A stretch of 64,000 nucleotides of DNA from Burkholderia dolosa (GCF_902499135.1 NZ_CABVPR010000023.1:1-64000), one strand, 5' to 3'. Counted from the stretch's first letter, positions 42,978 to 53,329 are shown. Numbers and translations: made by a program. Notes: a model not told the origin generated them from the sequence alone.

Positions 42978-44099
42978 ATGTTCTCGGACATCGACTTCGC
43001 CCACATGCAGCGCGCGCTCGCGCTCGCTGCGCGCGGCATGTATACGACCGCGCCGAACCCGCGCGTCGGCTGCGTGATCGTCAAGGACGGCAGCGTGATC
43101 GGCGAAGGATTCACGCAGCCGGCCGGCCAGGACCACGCGGAAGTGCAGGCGCTGAAGGATGCGCGTGCGCGCGGCCACGACGTGGCGGGCGCGACCGTCT
43201 ACGTGACGCTCGAGCCGTGCAGCCACTTCGGCCGCACGCCGCCGTGCGCGAACGCGCTGATCGACGCGCGCGTCGCGAAGGTCGTCGCGGCGATGGAAGA
43301 TCCGAACCCGCAGGTGTCGGGGCGCGGGCTGACGATGCTGCGCGACGCGGGCATCGACGTGCGCTGCGGACTGCTCGCGCATGAAGCCGGCGAACTGAAC
43401 ATCGGCTTCGTATCGCGGATGACGCGCGGCCGCCCGTGGGTACGGATGAAGACCGCCGCGTCGCTCGACGGGCGCACCGCACTGCCGTCCGGCGAAAGCC
43501 AGTGGATCACCGGCGAAGCCGCACGCGCCGACGGCCACGCATGGCGTGCGCGCGCGTGCGCGATCCTCACCGGCATCGGCACCGTGCGCGAGGACAACCC
43601 GCTGCTCACGGTGCGCGGCATCGACACGCCGCGCCAGCCGCAGCGCGTGCTGATCGACAGCCGCCTCGAGCTGCCGCTCGATGCGCGTCTGCTCGAAGGC
43701 GCGCCGCTGCTGATCTTCTGCGGCCGGCTCGACGCCGGCAGCGAAGCGCGCGCCAATGCGCTCGAAGCGCGCGGCGCGGAAATCGTGTCGCTCGCCAACG
43801 CGCACGGCAAGGTCGACCTGCCCGCGATGCTGTCGGCGCTGGGCGCGCGCGGCATCAACGAACTGCACGTCGAGGCCGGCCACAAGCTGAACGGTTCGCT
43901 GCTGCGCGAGCAGTGCGTCGACGAATTGCTCGTCTATCTCGCACCGAGCCTGCTCGGCGCCGACGCGGCCGGCATGTTCGACGTCGCGGCGCCCGCGAAT
44001 CTCGACGCGCGCACGCGTCTCGCGTTTCACAGCGTCGAGCGGATCGGCGACGATCTGCGGATCCTGGCGCGCATCGCGCCGCCTCCCGCCACTTCTTGA
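42978..44099 (+). CDS. ribD: Riboflavin-specific deaminase/reductase RibD
   Basis: Bifunctional enzyme for the second and third steps of riboflavin synthesis. The N-terminal deaminase carries the zinc motif HAEVQAL and later the PCSHFGRTPPC pair. The C-terminal reductase (about 150-370) uses NADPH. It has 373 residues and lies 14 nt before ribE. Confidence 0.96.
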   Translation: MFSDIDFAHMQRALALAARGMYTTAPNPRVGCVIVKDGSVIGEGFTQPAGQDHAEVQALKDARARGHDVAGATVYVTLEPCSHFGRTPPCANALIDARVAKVVAAMEDPNPQVSGRGLTMLRDAGIDVRCGLLAHEAGELNIGFVSRMTRGRPWVRMKTAASLDGRTALPSGESQWITGEAARADGHAWRARACAILTGIGTVREDNPLLTVRGIDTPRQPQRVLIDSRLELPLDARLLEGAPLLIFCGRLDAGSEARANALEARGAEIVSLANAHGKVDLPAMLSALGARGINELHVEAGHKLNGSLLREQCVDELLVYLAPSLLGADAAGMFDVAAPANLDARTRLAFHSVERIGDDLRILARIAPPPATS

Positions 44100-44113
44100 A
44101 CGGAATCATCACG

Positions 44114-44743
44114 ATGTTTACCGGAATTGTCGCGGCCGTCGGCCGCATCGAAACGATCAAGCCGCTCGGCGCGTCGCCCGATGCGGGCGTGCGTCTGACC
44201 GTGCACGCCGGCGGGCTCGATCTCGCCGATGTCGCGCTCGGCGACAGCATCGCGATCCAGGGCGCGTGCATGACGGTGATCGACAAGACCGACACCGCCT
44301 TCGACGTCGACGTGTCGCGCGAAAGCCTGAACCGCACGGTGGGCCTCGCGGAACCCGGCGAAGTCAATCTCGAGAAGGCGCTGCGCGCACACGACCGGCT
44401 CGGCGGACACATCGTGTCGGGCCACGTCGACGGCCTCGGCACCGTGTCGCGCTTCGCGCCGGTCGGCGAATCGCACGAGTTGCGCATCGTCGCGCCGCGC
44501 GAGCTCGGCCGCTATCTTGCGTACAAGGGATCGATCACGGTCAACGGCGTGAGCCTGACCGTCAACGCCGTCGACGATCGTGCCGACGGCTGCGAATTCT
44601 CGATCAACCTGATTCCGCATACGGTCGAAGTGACGACGCTGCGGCATCTGAAATCCGGCGACAAGGTGAACCTCGAAGTCGACATGATCGCGCGCTACGT
44701 CGAGCGGATGCTGTCGGCCGCGCAGGGCGTGCCTCAGGATTGA
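44114..44743 (+). CDS. ribE: Riboflavin synthase alpha subunit
   Basis: Dismutates two 6,7-dimethyl-8-ribityllumazines to riboflavin. A 209-residue protein of two homologous lumazine-binding barrels: MFTGIVAAVG with GACMTV in the first, and GHIVSGHVDG with GVSLTVN in the second. ATG at 44114. No FMN riboswitch is visible upstream of ribD, ribE or ribBX. Confidence 0.97.
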   Translation: MFTGIVAAVGRIETIKPLGASPDAGVRLTVHAGGLDLADVALGDSIAIQGACMTVIDKTDTAFDVDVSRESLNRTVGLAEPGEVNLEKALRAHDRLGGHIVSGHVDGLGTVSRFAPVGESHELRIVAPRELGRYLAYKGSITVNGVSLTVNAVDDRADGCEFSINLIPHTVEVTTLRHLKSGDKVNLEVDMIARYVERMLSAAQGVPQD

Positions 44744-44951
44744 CGGACGCGTCGCACGTCGCAGCGACGCGGGCAGCGACCGCATTGCGGGACGAACGAC
44801 GGCGCTCCGACGGCACGCGGCTCGCGCGCGGTCGGCCGAACGGCCAACGACGAGCACAGGTCATCCCGCCGCGCTAAGATGCGACGGCAGCGGTTCAGGC
44901 GCCGCAACGTACGGCGCACCGGCTGTCTCTCATCCTCAAGGAGTCGTTCCC

Positions 44952-45470
44952 ATGTCCATCTCGATGTACCAGGCTTCGCTGCCCGTCCTGATCCGCGGCC
45001 TGACCAACCTGCAGCACATCCTCGGCAAGGCGCAAGCGCACGCGGCCGAGAAGCAGATCGATCCGTCGGTGTTCATCGGCGCACGCCTTTATCCGGACAT
45101 GCTGCCGCTCGTCCGTCAGGTCTACATCGCGACCGATACGGCGAAGGGCTGCGCAGCGCGGCTGGCCGGCGTCGACATTCCGAGCTTCCCCGACGTCGAA
45201 CAAACGTTCGACGAGCTGCATGCGCGGATCCAGAAGACGATCGACTATCTGAAGCGCTTCGATGCCGCGCAGATCGACGGCACCGAGTCGCGCCAGATCG
45301 TGCTGAAGATGCGCGTCGGCCCGATCGAGTTCACCGGGCAGTCGTACCTGCTGAATTTCGTGCTGCCCAACTTCTTCTTCCACGTGACAACCGCGTACGA
45401 CATCCTGCGCCACAACGGCGTCGAACTCGGCAAGCTCGACTATCTCGGCGGCCGCCACGACAACGCGTGA
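44952..45470 (+). CDS. DUF1993 family protein
   Basis: A 172-residue soluble protein starting MSISMYQASLPVLIRGLTNL, with the LYPDMLPLVRQVYIATD and NFFFHVTTAYDILRHNG motifs of DUF1993, a DinB-like helical bundle of unknown role. It interrupts the rib cluster between ribE and ribBX. The 208 bases before it hold no gene. It has a good AAGGAG site. Confidence 0.88.
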   Translation: MSISMYQASLPVLIRGLTNLQHILGKAQAHAAEKQIDPSVFIGARLYPDMLPLVRQVYIATDTAKGCAARLAGVDIPSFPDVEQTFDELHARIQKTIDYLKRFDAAQIDGTESRQIVLKMRVGPIEFTGQSYLLNFVLPNFFFHVTTAYDILRHNGVELGKLDYLGGRHDNA

Positions 45471-45660
45471 CGCGCACCGGGCGCGATCGGCGCACGCGAG
45501 CGCCCGCGCCCGAAGCGGCAACGGCGCGGCGATCCGTCCGGGCCGCCGCGCGGGTCCGCGGCACAGCGTTTGCGTGCGCTCCGGGCCGCGCCCGGCCGGT
45601 GCCGGCCGAAACGCCGTCCGGCTGGCGTAAAATACGCACTTTCCTCTTTCTCGCCCCCTT

Positions 45661-46803
45661 ATGACGCTCGCCTCCACGCCCGACATCATCGCCGAGCTGA
45701 AAGCCGGCCGGATGGTGATCCTCGTCGACGAAGAAGACCGCGAAAACGAAGGTGACCTCGTGATCGCCGCCGAATTCGTCACGCCGGAAGCGATCAACTT
45801 CATGGCCAAGTACGGCCGCGGCCTCATTTGTCTGACGTTGACGCAGGAACGCTGCAAGCAGCTGCATCTGCCGCTGATGACATACCGCAACGGCACGCAA
45901 TACGGCACCGCGTTCACGGTCAGCATCGAAGCGGCCGAAGGCGTGACGACCGGCATCTCGGCCGCCGACCGCGCGCACACGATCGCGACGGCCGTCGCGC
46001 ACGATGCGCGTCCCGAGCACATCGTGCAGCCGGGCCACGTGTTCCCGATCATGGCGCAGCCCGGCGGCGTGCTCGTGCGCGCCGGCCATACCGAGGCGGG
46101 GTGCGACTTCACCGCGCTCGCCGGCCTCACGCCGGCCGCGGTGATCTGCGAGGTCATCAAGGACGACGGCACGATGGCGCGCCTGCCCGACCTGATCGAA
46201 TTCGCGAAGGAACACGGGCTGAAGATCGGCACGATCGCCGATCTGATCCAGTATCGGAGCCGCACCGAATCGATCGTCGAACGGATTGCCGAGCGCACGA
46301 TGCAGACCGCGTACGGCCCGTTCCGCGCGGTGCTGTACCGCGATCAGCCGACCGGCTCGCCGCACATCGCGCTGGTGCGCGGCGAACCGTCGCCGGATCT
46401 CGACACGCCGGTGCGCGTGCACGAGCCGCTATCGGTGCTCGACCTGCTCGAGACGGGCGTGTCGACCCACTCGTGGACGCTCGACGCCGCGATGCGCGAG
46501 ATCGCGCAGCGCGACCTCGGCGTGATCGTGCTGCTCAATTGCGGCGACACGAAGGAACATCTGATCGACGTCTTCAAGGCGTTCGACGAGGAAGAAAAGG
46601 CGGCCGTGCTGAAACGCCGGCCGGTCGATTTCAAGACGTTCGGCATCGGCGCGCAGATCCTGCGCGATGTCGGCGTCAGCAAGATGCAGGTGCTGTCGAA
46701 TCCGCGCAAGCTGGGCAGCATGTCCGGCTACGGCCTCGAAGTCACGGGCTTCATCCCGATGCCCGGCGGCGAAGCCAAGTCCTGCCCGGCGTCGAACGCG
46801 TAA
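45661..46803 (+). CDS. ribB: RibBX: 3,4-dihydroxy-2-butanone 4-phosphate synthase with degenerate GTP cyclohydrolase II domain
   Basis: A 380-residue fusion. The N-terminal RibB part (1-205) is intact: [10 protein letters not shown] (23-32), GHTEAGCD and the conserved HxxG. It makes the four-carbon unit of riboflavin. The C-terminal half aligns with GTP cyclohydrolase II but reads [16 protein letters not shown] where active enzymes have RVHSEC...CDC, so all three zinc cysteines are absent. It should therefore not act as RibA and a separate RibA is expected elsewhere. The common label of bifunctional enzyme is probably wrong. Confidence 0.9.
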   Translation: MTLASTPDIIAELKAGRMVILVDEEDRENEGDLVIAAEFVTPEAINFMAKYGRGLICLTLTQERCKQLHLPLMTYRNGTQYGTAFTVSIEAAEGVTTGISAADRAHTIATAVAHDARPEHIVQPGHVFPIMAQPGGVLVRAGHTEAGCDFTALAGLTPAAVICEVIKDDGTMARLPDLIEFAKEHGLKIGTIADLIQYRSRTESIVERIAERTMQTAYGPFRAVLYRDQPTGSPHIALVRGEPSPDLDTPVRVHEPLSVLDLLETGVSTHSWTLDAAMREIAQRDLGVIVLLNCGDTKEHLIDVFKAFDEEEKAAVLKRRPVDFKTFGIGAQILRDVGVSKMQVLSNPRKLGSMSGYGLEVTGFIPMPGGEAKSCPASNA

Positions 46804-46856
46804 CCCGCCACGGCGCTTTCGCCCAATAACCGTTCATCCACACCACGGACAAGATC

Positions 46857-47372
46857 ATGGAAATCGGACAATACCAACCGAATCTCGAAGGCGACGGCCT
46901 GCGTATCGGCATCGTGCAATCCCGCTTCAACGAGCCGGTCTGCAACGGCCTCGCCGATGCGTGCGTCGAAGAACTCGAACGCCTCGGCGTCGCCGGCGAA
47001 GACGTGCTGCTCGTGTCGGTGCCCGGCGCGCTGGAAATTCCGCTCGCCCTGCAAAAGCTCGCGGAAAGCGGCCAGTTCGACGCGCTGATCGCGCTCGGCG
47101 CGGTGATCCGCGGCGAGACCTACCACTTCGAACTCGTATCGAACGAAAGCGGCGCCGGCATCATGCGCATCGGCCTCGACTTCAATCTGCCGATCGCGAA
47201 CGCGGTGCTGACGACCGAAAACGACGAGCAGGCCGTCGCGCGCATGACCGAAAAGGGTCGCGACGCCGCGCGCGTCGCGGTCGAGATGGCCAATCTGACG
47301 ATGGCGCTCGACCAGCTCGGCGACGACGAGGACGAAGAGGAAGACGAAGACGACGAAGAGGAGCGCGCATGA
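46857..47372 (+). CDS. ribH: 6,7-Dimethyl-8-ribityllumazine synthase
   Basis: Joins the RibB product to the pyrimidine to form lumazine. A 171-residue protein with the core [19 protein letters not shown] and [12 protein letters not shown]. An unusual run of about 17 acidic residues ([17 protein letters not shown]) closes the protein. It is disordered and beyond the normal fold. The ATG of nusB overlaps the ribH stop as ATGA. Confidence 0.96.
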   Translation: MEIGQYQPNLEGDGLRIGIVQSRFNEPVCNGLADACVEELERLGVAGEDVLLVSVPGALEIPLALQKLAESGQFDALIALGAVIRGETYHFELVSNESGAGIMRIGLDFNLPIANAVLTTENDEQAVARMTEKGRDAARVAVEMANLTMALDQLGDDEDEEEDEDDEEERA

Positions 47373-47806
47373 AGAAGAGCGCCCGCCGACAATCGCGCGA
47401 GCTGGCGACGCAGGGCCTGTATCAATGGCTGCTGTCGAACGCGTCCTCCGGCGAGATCGACGCGCAGCTGCGCGGCGCGCTCGGTTACGACAAGGCCGAC
47501 AAGGACCTGCTCGACGCGATCCTGCACGGCGTGATTCGCGAGCATGCGACGCTCGTCGAAGCGATCGCGCCGGCGCTCGATCGTCCGATCGATCAACTGT
47601 CGCCGGTCGAGCGCGCGGTGCTGCTGATCGCGACGTTCGAGCTCACGCATCACATCGAAACGCCGTATCGCGTGGTCATCAACGAAGCGGTCGAACTCGC
47701 GAAGACGTTCGGCGGCTCCGACGGCTACAAGTATGTGAACGGCGTGCTCGACAAGCTCGCCGCGAAGCTGCGTCCCGCCGAAACGCAGGCACGCCGCAAC
47801 GGCTGA
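47369..47806 (+). CDS. nusB: Transcription antitermination factor NusB
   Basis: A 145-residue helical protein. It binds boxA RNA with NusE (S10) and supports rRNA antitermination. The sequence [15 protein letters not shown], then [13 protein letters not shown] and [18 protein letters not shown] is standard. It follows ribH with a 4-nt overlap, the usual ribH-nusB pairing. Confidence 0.97.
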   Translation: MKKSARRQSRELATQGLYQWLLSNASSGEIDAQLRGALGYDKADKDLLDAILHGVIREHATLVEAIAPALDRPIDQLSPVERAVLLIATFELTHHIETPYRVVINEAVELAKTFGGSDGYKYVNGVLDKLAAKLRPAETQARRNG

Positions 47807-47819
47807 TCCGGTGAGTCCA

Positions 47820-47841
47820 CGGGCGCGCGAGCGCCCGTTTT
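47820..47841 (+). terminator. Terminator after nusB
   Basis: A stem GGGCGC/GCGCCC (47821-47826 with 47831-47836), loop GCGA, followed by GTTTTC, 14 nt after the nusB stop. Confidence 0.7.
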
Positions 47842-47881
47842 CTCGCCGCTTTCCGGTTTTTCCGCCCTACCCGCCCGATCG

Positions 47882-49078
47882 ATGAATACCACCGCCGATT
47901 CGCTCGTCACGCTCGCCGCACGCGTCGACGCGATCCAGCCCTTCTACGTGATGGAGCTGATGAAGGACGCGCAGCGGCTTGAAGCCGCCGGCCGCGACAT
48001 CATCCACATGGGCATCGGCGAGCCGGATTTCACTGCGCCGGAGCCCGTTGTCGAGGCGGCCGCGGCGGCGCTGCGGCGCGGCGTCACGCAGTACACGAGC
48101 GCGCTCGGCATCGCGCCGCTGCGTGAGGCAATCGCCGCGCACTATGCACGCGCATACGGCCTGACGGTCAGCCCCGAGCGGATCGTCGTGACGGCCGGCG
48201 CGTCGGCCGCGCTGCTGCTCGCTTGCCTCGCGCTCGTCGGTCGCGACGACGAGGTACTGATGCCCGACCCGTCGTACCCATGCAATCGGCATTTCGTTGC
48301 GGCGGCCGAAGGCCGTCCGGTGCTCGTGCCGAGCGGCCCGGACAAGCGCTTCCAGCTCACCGCGGACGACGTCCGCACGCGTTGGGGAGAACGCACGCGC
48401 GGCGTGCTGCTCGCGTCGCCGTCGAACCCGACCGGCACGTCGCTCGAGCCGGACGAGCTGAAGCGGATCGTCGAAGCCGTTCGCGCACGCGGCGGCTTCA
48501 CGATCGTCGACGAGATCTACCAGGGGCTCAGCTACGATGCGGCGCCGGTGTCGGCGCTGTCGTTCGGCGACGACGTCGTCACCGTGAACAGCTTCTCGAA
48601 GTATTTCAGCATGACGGGCTGGCGCCTCGGCTGGCTCGTCGTACCGCCCGCGCTCGTCGGCACGTTCGAGAAGCTGTCGCAGAACCTGTTCATCTGCCCG
48701 TCCGCACTCGCGCAGCATGCGGCGCTCGCGTGCTTCGAGCCGGAGGCACTCGATATCTACGAGGCGCGCCGCATCGAATTCAAGCGCCGCCGCGACTTCA
48801 TCGCGCCGGCGCTCGAGCGGCTCGGCTTTACGGTACCCGTGATGCCGGACGGCGCGTTCTACGTGTACGCGCATTGCGGCGGCGTCGCGCATGCGGCGGC
48901 CGGCGACAGCGCGGCACTCACGCAGGCGATGCTGCACGACGCGGGCGTCGTGCTGGTGCCGGGCATGGACTTCGGCGTTCATGCACCGCGCGACTATATC
49001 CGGCTGTCCTATGCGACTGCGTACGCGCGGCTCGAGGAAGCGGTCGAACGGCTTGCGGAGCTGTTCGGGCAGCACTGA
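47882..49078 (+). CDS. PLP-dependent aminotransferase, class I/II
   Basis: A 398-residue fold-type I aminotransferase. GIGEPDF near residue 43, SNPTGTSL, the DEIYQGLSY strand and the PLP lysine in NSFSKYFSMTGWRLGW are present. It resembles aspartate/alanine aminotransferases; the amino-acid substrate is not clear. It is a single gene between two terminators. Confidence 0.9.
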   Translation: MNTTADSLVTLAARVDAIQPFYVMELMKDAQRLEAAGRDIIHMGIGEPDFTAPEPVVEAAAAALRRGVTQYTSALGIAPLREAIAAHYARAYGLTVSPERIVVTAGASAALLLACLALVGRDDEVLMPDPSYPCNRHFVAAAEGRPVLVPSGPDKRFQLTADDVRTRWGERTRGVLLASPSNPTGTSLEPDELKRIVEAVRARGGFTIVDEIYQGLSYDAAPVSALSFGDDVVTVNSFSKYFSMTGWRLGWLVVPPALVGTFEKLSQNLFICPSALAQHAALACFEPEALDIYEARRIEFKRRRDFIAPALERLGFTVPVMPDGAFYVYAHCGGVAHAAAGDSAALTQAMLHDAGVVLVPGMDFGVHAPRDYIRLSYATAYARLEEAVERLAELFGQH

Positions 49079-49140
49079 ACGCGCGAGCCTGACGTCGCGG
49101 CCGATGCGGCGCACGGCGTCGGTCCGGTGTCTGCGGCCCA

Positions 49141-49177
49141 AAACAAAAAAGCACCCGATTCGGGTGCTTTTTTGTTT
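49141..49177. terminator. Bidirectional terminator
   Basis: AAACAAAAAAGCACCCG and CGGGTGCTTTTTTGTTT are perfect complements around a 3-nt loop. It serves the rightward aminotransferase and the leftward transglycosylase gene. Confidence 0.9.
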
Positions 49178-49219
49178 GCGCTCCGGAACGCCGGCCGCGT
49201 AGCTTCACCGTTCGAGCCG

Positions 49220-50350
49220 TTACGCGCCCAGCTCCGGATGGTCCGCGTGTGCCTGCTTCGCGGTGTCGGCGCTCGCGTCGTCCTGCTGCGGTGCGCCCTT
49301 CGGGGCCGCCGTCTTCGCCGACATCGGCTGTGCCGCGTCGAGCGTCACGTGCACGCGCTTCGCGCCGCCCGCCGCTGCCGTCACGGCAGCCGCTGTGACG
49401 ATCGGCTTGGCCGGCTGCGCAGGCGCCTGCGGCGCATTGACCGGCACGTTGCGACCGCGCGCGACGTCGCGCAGGCGGCCGCGCTCGGCCATCACCTTCG
49501 CGCCGTATGCGTTGTCGTCCGGATTCGTCGAGCCGTTGTACAGACGCAGCCCGTTCGCGAGCGAGCCGCCGCGCGCGATGCAGTCCTTCAGCACGAGCGC
49601 GCCGACCTGCAGATTCGCGAGCGGTTGCAGCGCGGTGTCGGTGCCGCCGAAATACTCGAACTTGTCGGAATGAACCTTCGACATGACCTGCATCAGCCCC
49701 TGCGCGCCGACGCCGCTTTCGGCGTACGGGTTGAAGCCCGACTCGATCGCCATCACCGACAGCAGCAGCAGCGGATCGAGGCCGACATCACGGCCGGTCT
49801 GAAACGCGGCCTTGACCAGTTGGCCGAGCGGTTCCTGTGCGACGTGATAGCGGCGCGACAGATAGGTGGCCACGAGCGCCTGTTCGCGGTTCGACGCGAG
49901 CGCGCGATCGTCGCGGGCTTCGGCCGGCACGCGCTGCGTCGGGATCAGCTTTGCGAGTGCGACCGGAGATGGGCCGTTACGGGCCGGGTCGGACGCGTCG
50001 TTCTGCTGCACGGCCGCTTCCGGCGCGACATCGAGGCCGACGGCCAGCGCGTCCGTTTCGGGACCGTCGTCCTGTTGCGGCTGCGCGCCGGCAGGCGCGA
50101 AGTTCGGCAACGGATGGCCGGACAGAAGGCGGGCCGGCCCGGCCTGCACGGCCGCGGACACGACCGGCATCAGCTTCGCGGCGAGCGTGCCGCGCACGGT
50201 CGGCAGCAGCCACAGGGCAAGCGCAACCGCGACAGCGAGACAGCCGACAATGCTGAACAGATGGTGACTGACACGCGTCCCGCGACGCAGCACGTCGCGC
50301 ACGAACTGCGCATGCTGCTCGCTGGGACGCCACGATAACCAAGCGTTCAT
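49220..50350 (-). CDS. Membrane-anchored lytic transglycosylase (SLT family)
   Basis: A 376-residue protein with one N-terminal membrane helix (about 30-52), a disordered spacer (60-150) and an SLT goose-lysozyme-like domain (about 175-290). The catalytic glutamate lies in LSVMAIESGFNPYAES, followed by GVGAQGLMQVM and LRLYNGS. It cuts the glycan strands of peptidoglycan in the periplasm. The Ala/Pro-rich C-terminal tail is of low complexity. GGAGAT lies 8 nt upstream, and a short leader frame ends on the base before the ATG. Confidence 0.9.
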   Translation of the reverse strand: MNAWLSWRPSEQHAQFVRDVLRRGTRVSHHLFSIVGCLAVAVALALWLLPTVRGTLAAKLMPVVSAAVQAGPARLLSGHPLPNFAPAGAQPQQDDGPETDALAVGLDVAPEAAVQQNDASDPARNGPSPVALAKLIPTQRVPAEARDDRALASNREQALVATYLSRRYHVAQEPLGQLVKAAFQTGRDVGLDPLLLLSVMAIESGFNPYAESGVGAQGLMQVMSKVHSDKFEYFGGTDTALQPLANLQVGALVLKDCIARGGSLANGLRLYNGSTNPDDNAYGAKVMAERGRLRDVARGRNVPVNAPQAPAQPAKPIVTAAAVTAAAGGAKRVHVTLDAAQPMSAKTAAPKGAPQQDDASADTAKQAHADHPELGA

Positions 50351-50949
50351 TCAGATCATCTCCCATGAACATGACTCGTGCGGCTCGCTCAGCTCGATGG
50401 CGAGACGGAAAACGCGCCGCGGAATCACGACGCCGTCCGCCTTGGTTGGGACGGGCAGGCATCGGAGAAACGGTATAAGACCGTTCGGGGCCACGGCATT
50501 AAGACGGCCGGCACCTTCGCACACTGGGCGAGGCGGGCATACGCGGTGGCACCCACGCAAAAAACCAGCGTCTGGTGGCGCTGGCAGGGACTACGACTCA
50601 AGGCCGTCGAATACGCCGTGCAGGTATCGGCGGACGGTGACGCGCTGCGTCAAAGATCGGTGATTGGCGGCTCGAAGCCTTTTACCCTGCAACCAATGTG
50701 AGCGGATTCTAGCAGGGTTTTATAGATCGTCAACACTACAAAACTTCAAAATTATAACAAAAAGTAATTTAAGACGGCCCTTCAGATCGCGATCCCGCGG
50801 CCGTAGGGCGTTTGTGCGCCGTCGACTTTTTTCATGACCGGCACGTCGAGGCGGCGGGACGGGTAAAATCGGCGCTCGATTCGGGGCCGCAGCAGGCCGC
50901 TGCGCCCGCCCACCGCCGCGCGCGCTTGCGTGCAGCCCGGACCTTCTTC
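50351..50949. other. Divergent intergenic region of transglycosylase and ubiD
   Basis: The part 50700-50775 is unusually AT-rich for this genome and probably holds both promoters. On the minus strand about 350 nt of leader precede the transglycosylase. A 69-codon frame (50560-50351) ends TGA immediately against its ATG, so it may be a coupled leader, or chance. No known riboswitch is recognised. Confidence 0.4.
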
Positions 50950-52506
50950 ATGAAATACAAAGACTTACGCGATTTCATCCAGCGCCTCGAAGCGCTCGGC
51001 GAACTGCGACGCGTGACGCAGCCCGTGTCGCCCGTGCTCGAAATGACCGAGCTGTGCGACCGCGTGCTGCGCGCCGGCGGCCCCGCGCTGCTGTTCGACG
51101 CGCCGTCCGGCTACGCGTTCCCGGTGCTCGGCAACCTGTTCGGCACGCCGCGGCGCGTCGCGCTCGGCATGGGCGTCGATGCCGGCGACGACGCCGCGCT
51201 GGCGTCGCTGCGCGATCTCGGCCGACTGCTGTCCGCGCTGAAGGAGCCCGATCCGCCGAAGAGCCTGAAGGACGCCGGCAAGCTGCTGTCGCTCGCGAAG
51301 GCGGTCTGGGACATGGCGCCGAAGTCGGTGTCGGCGCCGCCGTGTCAGGAGATCGTGTGGGAAGGCGCCGACGTCGACCTGCACCGGCTGCCAATCCAGA
51401 CCTGCTGGCCCGGCGATGCGGGCCCGCTCGTCACGTGGGGACTGACCGTCACACGCGGGCCGAACAAGTCGCGGCAGAACCTCGGCATCTACCGTCAGCA
51501 GCTGATCGGCCGCAACAAACTGATCATGCGCTGGCTCGCGCATCGCGGCGGCGCGCTGGACTTCCGCGAATTCGCGTCGAAGAACCCCGGCAAGCCGTAT
51601 CCGGTCGCGGTCGTGCTCGGCGCGGATCCGGCGACGACGCTCGGCGCGGTCACGCCCGTGCCGGACTCGCTGTCCGAGTATCAGTTCGCCGGCCTGCTGC
51701 GCGGCAGCCGCACCGAGCTCGCGAAGTGCGTGACGTCCGGCGTGGACACGCTGCAGGTGCCCGCTCGGGCGGAGATCGTACTGGAAGGCTTCATCCATCC
51801 GCAGGACGGCACGCCCGCGCCCGCGCCCGCCGATGCGCCGCCGCGGCCGACCGGCAGCGCGTCCGCCGCGTACGAGCACGCGCTCGAAGGGCCGTACGGC
51901 GATCACACCGGCTACTACAACGAGCAGGAGTGGTTCCCCGTGTTCACGGTCGAGCGCATCACGATGCGCCGCGACGCGATCTACCATTCGACCTACACCG
52001 GCAAACCGCCCGACGAGCCGGCCATCCTCGGCGTCGCGCTCAACGAGGTCTTCGTGCCGCTGCTGCAGAAGCAGTTCGCCGAAATCACGGACTTCTACCT
52101 GCCGCCTGAAGGTTGCAGCTACCGAATGGCCATCGTGCAGATGAAGAAGAGCTACGCGGGCCACGCGAAGCGCGTGATGTTCGGCGTATGGAGCTTCCTG
52201 CGGCAATTCATGTATACGAAGTTCATCGTGGTCGTCGACGAGGACGTGAATATCCGCGACTGGAAGGAAGTGATCTGGGCGATCACGACGCGCGTCGATC
52301 CGGTGCGCGACACCGTGATGGTCGACAGCACGCCGATCGACTACCTCGATTTCGCGTCGCCGGTCGCGGGTCTCGGGTCGAAGATGGGGCTGGACGCGAC
52401 GAACAAGTGGCCGGGCGAGACGAACCGCGAATGGGGCCGGCCGATCGAGATGGACGCAGCCGTGAAGGCGCGCGTCGACCGGCTCTGGCAGGAGATCGGA
52501 CTGTAG
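50950..52506 (+). CDS. ubiD: 4-Hydroxy-3-polyprenylbenzoate decarboxylase UbiD
   Basis: A prenylated-FMN dependent decarboxylase of ubiquinone synthesis. 518 residues starting [33 protein letters not shown] and the conserved Glu-Arg-Glu region of the active site are present, as is the C-terminal [14 protein letters not shown]. The cofactor-forming partner ubiX is not in the window. Confidence 0.95.
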   Translation: MKYKDLRDFIQRLEALGELRRVTQPVSPVLEMTELCDRVLRAGGPALLFDAPSGYAFPVLGNLFGTPRRVALGMGVDAGDDAALASLRDLGRLLSALKEPDPPKSLKDAGKLLSLAKAVWDMAPKSVSAPPCQEIVWEGADVDLHRLPIQTCWPGDAGPLVTWGLTVTRGPNKSRQNLGIYRQQLIGRNKLIMRWLAHRGGALDFREFASKNPGKPYPVAVVLGADPATTLGAVTPVPDSLSEYQFAGLLRGSRTELAKCVTSGVDTLQVPARAEIVLEGFIHPQDGTPAPAPADAPPRPTGSASAAYEHALEGPYGDHTGYYNEQEWFPVFTVERITMRRDAIYHSTYTGKPPDEPAILGVALNEVFVPLLQKQFAEITDFYLPPEGCSYRMAIVQMKKSYAGHAKRVMFGVWSFLRQFMYTKFIVVVDEDVNIRDWKEVIWAITTRVDPVRDTVMVDSTPIDYLDFASPVAGLGSKMGLDATNKWPGETNREWGRPIEMDAAVKARVDRLWQEIGL

Positions 52507-52563
52507 CCCGCGCGGCCGGCGCCCGCCGGCCGACGCGTTGCCCGCACCGCACACGAAACGACG

Positions 52564-53238
52564 ATGAGTTTTCCACCCGCCTCGATGCTGTCCGACGGAT
52601 TTTTCCTGTCGCTGTCGCTTTGCCTCGACATCGGCCTCGTGAACGTCGCGATGCTGTCGCTGACACTGTCGCACGGCTTCCGCCCGGGCTTCTGGCTCGG
52701 CATCGGCTCGTGCGTCGGCGATCTCGTCTACGCAGCGCTCGCGCTCGCCGGCATGGCCGTGCTGCTGCAATTCGAAGCCGTGCGCTGGATCGTGTGGATC
52801 GGCGGCGGCGCCGTGCTGCTGTTCCTCACGTGGAAGATGGCGCGCGAAGCGCTCGCGCCCACCCAAGCCCCGGACGGCGGCGACGGCGCCGAAGACACAC
52901 CGCAGCCGCGTGCCAGCGCGCGACGCAGTTTCGTACGCGGGATGCTGCTCGCGATGTCGTCGCCGAGCGCGATCCTGTGGTTTGCGGCGGTCGGCGGCGC
53001 GCTGATCGCGAAAGCCGGCGCAACCACGCCGGCGACCGCGTCGGTGTTCCTGTCGGGTTTCTTCCTCGGCGGCCTCGCGTGGACGCTCTTCATGTGCACG
53101 CTCGCGAGCCAAGGCCGCAAGCGCGCGGGCGCGGGGCTGATGCGCGCATGTCACGTCGCGTCGGCGCTGCTGTTCGCCTATTTCTCATACAGCGTGATCG
53201 TCGGCGGCTATCGCGACCTGATCGCGCATGCGGTGTAA
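52564..53238 (+). CDS. LysE/RhtB family amino-acid exporter
   Basis: A 224-residue inner-membrane protein with about six helices. The start GFFLSLSLCLDIGLVNVAM and SHGFRPGFWLGIGSCVGDL carry the LysE/RhtB motifs, and GMLLAMSSPSAILWF the second repeat. It exports an amino acid or related compound of unknown identity. Confidence 0.88.
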   Translation: MSFPPASMLSDGFFLSLSLCLDIGLVNVAMLSLTLSHGFRPGFWLGIGSCVGDLVYAALALAGMAVLLQFEAVRWIVWIGGGAVLLFLTWKMAREALAPTQAPDGGDGAEDTPQPRASARRSFVRGMLLAMSSPSAILWFAAVGGALIAKAGATTPATASVFLSGFFLGGLAWTLFMCTLASQGRKRAGAGLMRACHVASALLFAYFSYSVIVGGYRDLIAHAV

Positions 53239-53264
53239 CGAGTCGAATCGCCCCCCTCGAACAA

Positions 53265-53302
53265 AAAACGGCGCAATGTCCTGATCGACATTGCGCCGTT
53301 TT
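53265..53302. terminator. Bidirectional terminator
   Basis: A 16-bp perfect stem (53265-53280 with 53287-53302), loop CTGATC, A-rich on the left and T-rich on the right. It lies between the convergent LysE gene and the small exported protein gene. Confidence 0.88.
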
Positions 53303-53329
53303 GCCATGACACGGCTGGGGGCAACGCGA

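Noticed and set aside
45471-45660. FMN riboswitch ahead of ribBX
   Set aside because: I looked for the conserved RFN-element blocks before ribBX and ribD and found none.
50378-50701. 107-codon plus-strand frame between transglycosylase and ubiD
   Set aside because: No ribosome site and no family resemblance; the DNA is more likely leader and promoter.
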